Positions 6,468 to 11,450 of a stretch of DNA of 11,450 nt are shown one piece after another. This stretch comes from CAZGVW01 sp964529265 (lineage in GTDB: Bacteria > Planctomycetota > Phycisphaerae > Phycisphaerales > UBA1924). Location of the stretch: assembly GCA_964529265.1 (NCBI GenBank), contig CAZGVW010000007.1, positions 1 through 11,450 of the forward strand, read 5' to 3'. The notes under the pieces were generated by a model, which was given only the letters and a program-made list of their open reading frames with translations, was not told where the DNA came from and ran no database searches. Made by a program: the position numbers and the translations under genes. The stretch's first letter is position 1; each line of letters starts with the position of its first letter.

Positions 6468-6518
6468 TTCCGGGGGGATTTCGGGCCCGGGAGTCCGGGG
6501 TTCCGGGGGGATTTCGGG
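6468..6518. repeat. 18-bp direct repeat before the small PilC-like gene
   Basis: TTCCGGGGGGATTTCGGG is present at 6468-6485 and again at 6501-6518, a 33-bp period, with CCCGGGAGTCCGGGG between the copies. The second copy ends 7 bp before the ATG at 6526, so the G-rich part may serve as its ribosome-binding region. It is related in base pattern to the microrepeat at the start of coaB. Confidence 0.65.
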
Positions 6519-6525
6519 GTGTGTG

Positions 6526-6720
6526 ATGAAGCGGTTCGAGTTTCAGGCGTATGCCGCGTCGGGGAGGGAGCGGAGCGGCGAGATCGAGGCTGAGGACGCG
6601 GAGGAGGCGATTGCGCGTCTTCGTGAGCGCGGGCTGACGCCCGTGATGGTTCGGGAGGCGGCCGCGGCGGCGCGTGATGGCGTCGGGCGGAGATTGGATG
6701 GGCGCGGCGCGCCGGAATGA
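6526..6720 (+). CDS. Stand-alone PilC/GspF N-terminal-motif mini-protein (64 aa)
   Basis: Residues 1-44 align without gaps to the N-terminus of the PilC encoded 42 bp downstream, with 19 of 44 positions identical: M, F4, A8, A11, G13, G18, I20-E-A, EEAI (26-29), R31, G36, P39 and VRE (42-44). This is the F-x-A-x-G-x-G-x-EA-x-EAI-x-R-x-G-x-P motif that opens GspF/PilC proteins. Here it is followed only by an Ala/Arg-rich tail and a stop; there is no T2SSF helical domain and no membrane segment. A GTG at 6523 is an alternative start. It could be a cytoplasmic accessory that competes with PilC for the ATPase, or the remnant of a duplicated pilC. The uninterrupted frame, the conserved motif and the position favour a real gene. 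I know of no described function for such a fragment. Confidence 0.72.
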   Translation: MKRFEFQAYAASGRERSGEIEAEDAEEAIARLRERGLTPVMVREAAAAARDGVGRRLDGRGAPE

Positions 6721-6762
6721 GGGCGCGCGGCGCGGGCGAGTTGGCTGCCGGAGGCTCTGACG

Positions 6763-8040
6763 ATGGCCGTGTTCCAGTATGAAGCGCTGAACGCCGCGGG
6801 GAAGCCCCAGAAGGGCTCGATCGAGGCATCGACGAGTGAAGAGGCGATCCAGCGGATCAAGCTGCAGGGCTTCTATCCGACGTCGGTGCGCGAGCAGAAG
6901 GTGAAGAAATCGGCCGCGGCGGCGCCCGAGGGCGCGAAGAAGAAGAAAAAGGGCGCCGGTCTGGTGATCGGCGGCGTGAGCAGCAAGCAGTTGACGTTGT
7001 TCACGCGGCAGTTATCGACGCTTCAGGACGCGGGTCTGCCGCTGCTGCGCTCGCTGCAGATCCTGGAGGCGCAGCTGAAGCCGGGGCGGCTGAAGGCGGT
7101 GCTTCAGGGCGTGTGCGAGGACGTGGAGGGCGGCATGAGCCTCTCGGAGGCGATGTCGAAGCACCCCAAGACGTTCAACCGGCTGTACTCGAAGATGGTG
7201 GCGGCGGGCGAGGTGGGCGGCGTGCTGGACGTGATCCTGCAGCGGCTGGCCGAGTTCATGGAGAAGTCGCAGCGGCTGAAGCGCAAGATTGTGGGCGCGA
7301 TGGTGTATCCGATCGCGGTGATCCTCATTGCGCTGATCATCGTGACGGGCATCATGTACTTCATCATTCCGCAGTTCAAGGACATCTTCCTGGACTTCGG
7401 GATCGAGCTGCCGGGCATCACGCTGTTCCTGATCAACGTGAGCGCGTGGGTGGCGGGGACGTACACGCCGAACCAGTCGATTCCCGGCGCGATCTACCTG
7501 CTGTTCGCGCCGATCGTGGTGTGGGTGCTGTTCAAGCTGATCCGGAAGACAGGTCCGGGGCGGGCGGCGTTCGATTTCATGTTCCTGCTGGCGCCGGTGT
7601 TCGGGAAGCTGATGCGCAAGACGGTGATCGCGCGGTTCACGCGCACGCTGGGCACGCTGATCTCGGCGGGCGTGCCGATTCTGGAGGCGATCACGATCGC
7701 GAAGGAGACGTGCGGCAACTGGGTGTACGAGCGGGCGCTGGGCAAGGTGCACGATTCGATCCGCGAGGGCGAATCGTTCGCGGGGCCGCTGCGCGAGACC
7801 AAGGTGTGCGACGCGCTGGTGGTGAACATGATCGACGTGGGCGAGGAGACGGGCGACCTCGACTCGATGCTCATGAAGATCGCGGACAACTATGACGAAG
7901 AGGTGGACGTGGCGGTGAGCTCGCTCGTCTCGTTGCTGGAGCCGCTGATGGTGATCGTGCTGGGCGGCATCGTCGGCACGATCGTGGTCGCGATGTTCAT
8001 GCCGATGGTGAAGATGATCGAATCGCTGCAGCAGAGCTGA
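6763..8040 (+). CDS. pilC: Inner-membrane platform protein PilC/GspF
   Basis: 425-aa polytopic inner-membrane protein that transmits ATPase motion to the filament subunits. The order is an N-terminal motif (FQYEALNAAGKPQKGSIEAS, about 4-23; GFYPTSVRE, 36-44), a Lys/Ala-rich linker with KKKKK (about 45-68), then two T2SSF domains. Domain 1 opens with LTLFTRQLSTLQDAGLPLLR, and domain 2 with ARFTRTLGTLISAGVPILEA. Hydrophobic segments lie near 176-203, 240-260 and 394-418, as expected for three membrane spans; GEETGDLDSML precedes the last. Length is usual for the family. GGAGG at 6750-6754 lies 8 bp before ATG 6763 and fixes the start. It is the only PilC visible for two assembly ATPases and PilT. 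The first pseudopilin begins 24 bp downstream in the same frame, separated from it by the TGA stop. Confidence 0.95.
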   Translation: MAVFQYEALNAAGKPQKGSIEASTSEEAIQRIKLQGFYPTSVREQKVKKSAAAAPEGAKKKKKGAGLVIGGVSSKQLTLFTRQLSTLQDAGLPLLRSLQILEAQLKPGRLKAVLQGVCEDVEGGMSLSEAMSKHPKTFNRLYSKMVAAGEVGGVLDVILQRLAEFMEKSQRLKRKIVGAMVYPIAVILIALIIVTGIMYFIIPQFKDIFLDFGIELPGITLFLINVSAWVAGTYTPNQSIPGAIYLLFAPIVVWVLFKLIRKTGPGRAAFDFMFLLAPVFGKLMRKTVIARFTRTLGTLISAGVPILEAITIAKETCGNWVYERALGKVHDSIREGESFAGPLRETKVCDALVVNMIDVGEETGDLDSMLMKIADNYDEEVDVAVSSLVSLLEPLMVIVLGGIVGTIVVAMFMPMVKMIESLQQS

Positions 8041-8064
8041 GGACGCGCCACGGACGATGAATGC

Positions 8065-9144
8065 ATGAAACACAACGCCGCACAGACCGGGCCTCGGGAC
8101 GGATCGGGCTTCACGCTCGTCGAGATGCTCGTGGTGATCATGATCATCGCGCTTCTGGTGAGCATCGCGCTGGTGGCGCTGTCCCGCGCGATGGAATCGA
8201 GCCGGAAGGCGGCGACGACGCAGTACCTCTCCAACCTCGCGTTTGCGCTGGAGAGCTACAAGAACGATTTCAACGACTACCCGCCGCTGCTGAACGGCCA
8301 CTCCGAACTGGAGTCGGAGAGCCAGGAGATCGCCAGGATGACGGACCGCGCGACGCGGCTGACGGTGGCGGACGGTCTGGGTGTGAACTCCTCCGGCGAG
8401 ATCGAGCGCCGGGAGGGTGAACTTGTTGAAGCGCGCTTCCGCAGCAAGTACTCGCTGGCGGCGTACCTGGTCGGCGTGGGCGACGTGAACGGCGACGGGA
8501 TGGAGGACGCGAAGGACGACGGCGTCGAGGGTCCTGGGCTGCGCGATCCGGGCCGCGACAGGTCTTGGGGCGGCGCGCTGAGCCGCGAGGATTCGGACCA
8601 CAAGCCGCCGGCGGGGGGGCGGGCGTACGGGCCGTATTTCGACGTCGGGTCGGGTCGTAACTTCGGGCGGACGACGACGCGGAGCGGGAATCGGATCACG
8701 GATGACGCCGATCCGCGGCGGAGCCTGTACGTGTTCACGGACCGCTGGGACAACCCGATCTATTACTACCGGTTGTGGCCGGTGCAGGACGCCGACAATC
8801 CGCAGCGCAAGAGCCTCGATCGCGTGCCGATCGAGTTGTTGCGGGCGGACACGATCAGAAACAAGCAGGAGGGCCGTGCGCTCGACGCCGCGACGGATCG
8901 GGAGATCCTGAACGCTCCCTTTGCGCTTGTGTCCTCGGGGCCCGACGGATTGCTGGCTTCGATGGACGGCGAGGACGTGAATCGCGACGGCCAGATGGAG
9001 CCGCCATGCCCGCTGCCGCTCAGCCGCATCGACGCCACGTTCCGCAACAGCCTGATGCTCGACCAGTTGCTCTCGAATGACGAGGCGTACAAGGTGAAGG
9101 CGCTGGCGGAGTCGATGATCGACAACTCGAGGGTGACGCCATGA
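8065..9144 (+). CDS. Type IV pseudopilin, GspG-like, with EF-hand-like loops
   Basis: 359-aa secreted filament subunit. The class III signal is clear: a charged leader, G15|F16 for prepilin peptidase, TLVE with Glu at mature position 5 (E20), then a hydrophobic helix (about 18-40). The C-terminal part has DRWDNPIYYY (226-235) and FALVSSGPDG (286-295), matching the GspG pattern D-W-N-P ... Y-S-x-G-x-D-G that forms the major pseudopilin's calcium-binding end. It is more than twice the usual GspG length. Additional acidic loops DVNGDGMEDAKDD (140-152) and EDVNRDGQME (303-312) resemble EF-hand/dockerin calcium loops (D-x-N-x-D-G). ATG 8065 gives the expected short leader, although its ribosome site is weak. 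The next gene overlaps it by 4 bp. It could be the main filament subunit or a large minor pseudopilin. Confidence 0.85.
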   Translation: MKHNAAQTGPRDGSGFTLVEMLVVIMIIALLVSIALVALSRAMESSRKAATTQYLSNLAFALESYKNDFNDYPPLLNGHSELESESQEIARMTDRATRLTVADGLGVNSSGEIERREGELVEARFRSKYSLAAYLVGVGDVNGDGMEDAKDDGVEGPGLRDPGRDRSWGGALSREDSDHKPPAGGRAYGPYFDVGSGRNFGRTTTRSGNRITDDADPRRSLYVFTDRWDNPIYYYRLWPVQDADNPQRKSLDRVPIELLRADTIRNKQEGRALDAATDREILNAPFALVSSGPDGLLASMDGEDVNRDGQMEPPCPLPLSRIDATFRNSLMLDQLLSNDEAYKVKALAESMIDNSRVTP

Positions 9145-9956
9145 CTCCTCGCGGCAGCAGACAGGGACGGCGGGGCTTCACGCTCGTGGAGCTGCTCATC
9201 GCGATCAGCATCATCGCGCTGCTGGCGGCGATCACGACGGGCGTGGCGGTGGCGCTGGTGGGGAACCGGAAGAGCGCGATCACGCGGGACCTGCTGGCGA
9301 CGATGGACCGGGCGCTCGATGAGTACGCCGCGACGAACTCCGGCGCGTTCCCGAAATACGTTCCGGAGGGGTATCGCTGGGTGCCGGGCGACGGGAACGA
9401 CTGGGAGGACTACCGCTCGGAGATGCACGTGCGGCGGCCCGACGCGGCGGTTTTCATCCGGCAGGCGACGGGCTTCGGCGCGGTTGACAGCGTGATCCGG
9501 TCGATTCCGGAGCGGTTCCTGATCGTGACGCGGGGCGGGGCGTTCTCGGGAGGCGAGGTGTCGGAGGGTCCGCACCCGGTGGAGGCGGCGGACCTGACGC
9601 CCTCGGTCCTCGACGCATGGGGCAGCCGCGAGTGGCCGCATCGGGCGCCCAACGCGTGGCCGCTGACCGCGCAGAGCGTGATCTACTACGTGCATCCGGA
9701 CAACGACCTGGCGCAGGATCTTTACGGGCGGTGCGCGAACCGCCGGCCCTACTTCCTCTCCGCCGGGCCGGACAACCGCTACGGGCTCGGGTCGGAAATT
9801 CCGGGCGCCGGCGGTCTCGACAGCGAGCAGGCGCGCATCGCCTACACGGAGGCTCTGGAGAACAACATCTATTCGTACGAGGTCGATCCGCTGAGGACCG
9901 CGAACCTCACGGAGGGTTTCAACCGCAACGTCCGCAACTCCTCGGCGCAGCCATGA
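9141..9956 (+). CDS. Type IV pseudopilin, GspG-like (second copy)
   Basis: 271-aa filament subunit. The leader MTPRGSRQGRRG is cleaved after G12; mature F13-TLVE has Glu at position 5 (E17), followed by a hydrophobic helix to about residue 39. The C-terminal part carries DAWG (158-161) and YFLSAGPDNRYGLG (204-217), the same D-x-W-G ... Y-x-S-x-G-x-D layout as GspG-like pseudopilins. The start overlaps the previous stop (ATGA at 9141-9144), and GAGGG at 9129-9133 lies 7 bp upstream, so translation is probably coupled. It is larger than classical GspG, and the middle region is not recognisable. It may be a minor pseudopilin at the filament tip or a second major subunit. Confidence 0.83.
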   Translation: MTPRGSRQGRRGFTLVELLIAISIIALLAAITTGVAVALVGNRKSAITRDLLATMDRALDEYAATNSGAFPKYVPEGYRWVPGDGNDWEDYRSEMHVRRPDAAVFIRQATGFGAVDSVIRSIPERFLIVTRGGAFSGGEVSEGPHPVEAADLTPSVLDAWGSREWPHRAPNAWPLTAQSVIYYVHPDNDLAQDLYGRCANRRPYFLSAGPDNRYGLGSEIPGAGGLDSEQARIAYTEALENNIYSYEVDPLRTANLTEGFNRNVRNSSAQP

Positions 9957-11104
9957 ACGCACCACGGCGGTCCATCCAGGTTCTTTCGGCGCATGTCGGC
10001 GCGGCGGCCCGTCGTGCGTTCACGCTGCTCGAACTGCTCGTGGTGATCGCGGTCATCGTGGTGGTGGTGGCGGTGACCGTGCCGGCGGTGGCGCGGATCG
10101 TGGAGTCGGCGAACTACGCCGCGGCGGTGAACACGGTGTCGGCGGCGCTGGGGAACGCGCGGGCGCTGGCGATGCAGAACGGGCGTCACACGGGTGTGGC
10201 GTTCCTGTTCGACACGGAGACGAAGCGGGCCTCGCTCATGGTGCTGGAGCTGCATCTGGAGCGCGGCGCGCTGACCGACCGGCCCGCGGCCGGCCGCGGC
10301 TCCGCGGCTGTGGCGTTCCGGCCCGCGATGGGCGCCAAGCCGGTGACGCTGCCCAAGGGCACGGCCGTGTACGGCCTGCATCTCGATCCGGCGTGGATCA
10401 TCCAGGAGCCGTTCATCGACTCGGCGTCGGAGACCTCGAACTGGTACCACGGCGAACTCGTGCGCGCCGGCCAGACGGATGAGACGATTCCCTGGCTCTT
10501 TCCGCACAGCGATGCGCGGCTGTTCCTCACCGACGACAACCGCAAGGATCCGTGGCTGAATGAGAACGGGGATCTGGAGGTCGATCGCCGCGCGGTTCGG
10601 CAGGCGGAGTCGTTCTGCGTGCTGTTCGATCCGGACGGCTCGATCGTGACCACGCTCTCGATCGGCTTCGGCGCCGATCTCGACATCGCGTACGTCGAGC
10701 ATGCCGATCTGCCGCGTGACCTCGCCGACCCTGATCGCCCGGTGTATGACGACCCGGCGCGCTTCGACCCGGAGGAGACCGGGCAGGGCTCAGGGGCGCT
10801 CGGACATCTGGTGCGCAGGGGCACGCAGAACCCCGAGGTGAAACTGCGGCCGGTGGCTCAACTGGCGGTGGTGGATCTGACGCGGCTGGCGTCGGGCGGG
10901 GGAGTGGAGGCGCCGTGGCTGCTCCGCGCCGCGGACGCGACGGAGCAGACGCCGGGCAAGCCCTACGAGGATGCGGGTGAAGCGATCAGCGGCGCGGAAC
11001 TCGACGACCTGGTGGCGGAAGTGAGCGACTGGATCGACCGCAACGCCGAGGTCATCGGCTTCGATCGCTACACGGGGGCGGTGCTGAGGAGAACGAACGA
11101 ATGA
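9953..11104 (+). CDS. Type IV pseudopilin, GspH/FimT-like, with Ala at the cleavage site
   Basis: 383-aa filament subunit. A 22-residue leader ends ARRA, followed by mature F23-TLLE with Glu at position 5 (E27) and a strongly hydrophobic helix (about 24-45). The residue before the cleavage point is Ala22, not the near-universal Gly. After the helix, the pattern NTVSAALGNARALAMQNGRHTGVAF (A at about 60-84) resembles GspH/FimT minor pseudopilins, which show an L-x-x-AR-x-x-A motif there. The rest is much longer than GspH, acidic and unrecognised. The ATG overlaps the preceding stop (ATGA 9953-9956), with no clear ribosome site, which suggests translational coupling. An upstream open frame reaches 9617 but has no prepilin logic. 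It is likely a tip or initiation subunit. Confidence 0.82.
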   Translation: MNAPRRSIQVLSAHVGAAARRAFTLLELLVVIAVIVVVVAVTVPAVARIVESANYAAAVNTVSAALGNARALAMQNGRHTGVAFLFDTETKRASLMVLELHLERGALTDRPAAGRGSAAVAFRPAMGAKPVTLPKGTAVYGLHLDPAWIIQEPFIDSASETSNWYHGELVRAGQTDETIPWLFPHSDARLFLTDDNRKDPWLNENGDLEVDRRAVRQAESFCVLFDPDGSIVTTLSIGFGADLDIAYVEHADLPRDLADPDRPVYDDPARFDPEETGQGSGALGHLVRRGTQNPEVKLRPVAQLAVVDLTRLASGGGVEAPWLLRAADATEQTPGKPYEDAGEAISGAELDDLVAEVSDWIDRNAEVIGFDRYTGAVLRRTNE

Positions 11105-11450
11105 CGGGGAAAGTGAACAATCCGGCGGCCCGCGCGCGGCGCGGCTTCACGCTGCTCGAGGTGATGGTGGCGGTGGTGATCCTGGGGCTCGGGATCCTCG
11201 GGCTCTCGGCGCTCTTCGCCGGCGCGGCGGCGCAGCAGGCGCGCTCGACGGAGACGAATCTTTCGGTGGGCTTTGCGCGGAACGCGGAGGCAATGCTCTC
11301 GCGCGAACTCGGCAAGATTTCGGGGCCGAGCGCGGCGGTGATCGGCGGTCAGGAGGGCCGGTGGCTGCACGTGCCGATGGCGGATGAGACGACGAACGCG
11401 TGCTCGAAGTACTCGCTGACGATCGATTCGTACGGGACGGGCGGGTTGTA
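11101..11450 (+). CDS. Type IV pseudopilin, GspI/PilV-like, cut by window edge
   Basis: The first 116 codons are visible and the frame is open at the right edge. Leader MTGKVNNPAARARRG is cleaved after G15; mature F16-TLLEVMVAVVILGLGILGL has Glu at position 5 (E20). The LLEVMVA-x-x-IL-x-x-G-L-x-x-L run is typical of GspI and PilV minor pseudopilins. ATGA at 11101-11104 overlaps the previous stop, and GAGGAG (11086-11091) supplies a good ribosome site. Its place after the GspH-like gene fits the usual G-H-I order of type II secretion clusters, so GspJ- and GspK-like genes would be expected beyond the edge. Confidence 0.85.
   Translation, partial: MTGKVNNPAARARRGFTLLEVMVAVVILGLGILGLSALFAGAAAQQARSTETNLSVGFARNAEAMLSRELGKISGPSAAVIGGQEGRWLHVPMADETTNACSKYSLTIDSYGTGGL

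Noticed and set aside
8038..8067. Possible PilC-pseudopilin fusion, because both are in the same frame
   Set aside because: A clear TGA stop ends pilC, and the pseudopilin has its own leader and cleavage site after ATG 8065.
7012..8601. 529-aa minus-strand open frame
   Set aside because: It spans pilC and the next gene in antisense, with the same shadow composition and no motif.
9617..9952. Longer version of the GspH-like pseudopilin starting at 9617
   Set aside because: It would place about 134 residues before the prepilin cleavage site; the ATGA overlap start at 9953 gives a normal 22-residue leader.

Overview
The window is GC-rich DNA that I read as coming from a planctomycete, most likely of the Phycisphaerae type. 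That assignment is an inference from gene content and style: a stand-alone CoaB, two PilB-like ATPases flanking PilT, one PilC, and a run of large, divergent 'FTLVE' pseudopilins. There is no marker gene, so treat the taxonomy as tentative. No rRNA, tRNA, insertion sequence, integrase or CRISPR array is visible.

Layout. (1) 1-866, minus strand: most of coaB (phosphopantothenate--cysteine ligase), cut at its C-terminal end by the window edge. (2) 867-1248: a divergent intergenic region with a plausible sigma-70 promoter, two GC-rich hairpins and three tandem 33-34 bp palindromic repeats just before the first pilus gene. (3) 1249-6422, plus strand: PilB/GspE-family ATPase 1, the retraction ATPase PilT, a 481-bp gap with a hairpin, an odd palindrome and a small tandem repeat, then PilB/GspE-family ATPase 2. 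(4) 6526-8040: a 64-aa protein consisting essentially of only the N-terminal motif of PilC/GspF, followed by full-length PilC/GspF. (5) 8065 to the right edge: four consecutive type IV pseudopilins (two GspG-like, one GspH/FimT-like, one GspI/PilV-like and cut by the edge), the last three each starting inside the previous stop codon (ATGA overlaps).

How the genes work together. The plus-strand block encodes the cytoplasmic motors (two assembly ATPases, one retraction ATPase), the inner-membrane platform (PilC) and the filament subunits of a type IV filament machine. PilT belongs to type IV pili, whereas the GspG-GspH-GspI-like order is typical of type II secretion, so the machine looks mixed. 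Both assembly ATPases carry an N-terminal MshEN-like double motif, a family that can bind cyclic di-GMP, and each copy is degenerate at different positions. The secretin, prepilin peptidase and alignment proteins are not in the window.

The most unusual items are the free-standing PilC/GspF N-terminal mini-protein, the complementary loss of MshEN key residues in the two ATPases, the EF-hand-like loops in the first pseudopilin, the roughly 60-residue low-complexity insertion in CoaB, and the palindromic repeat array in the leader of the first ATPase gene.
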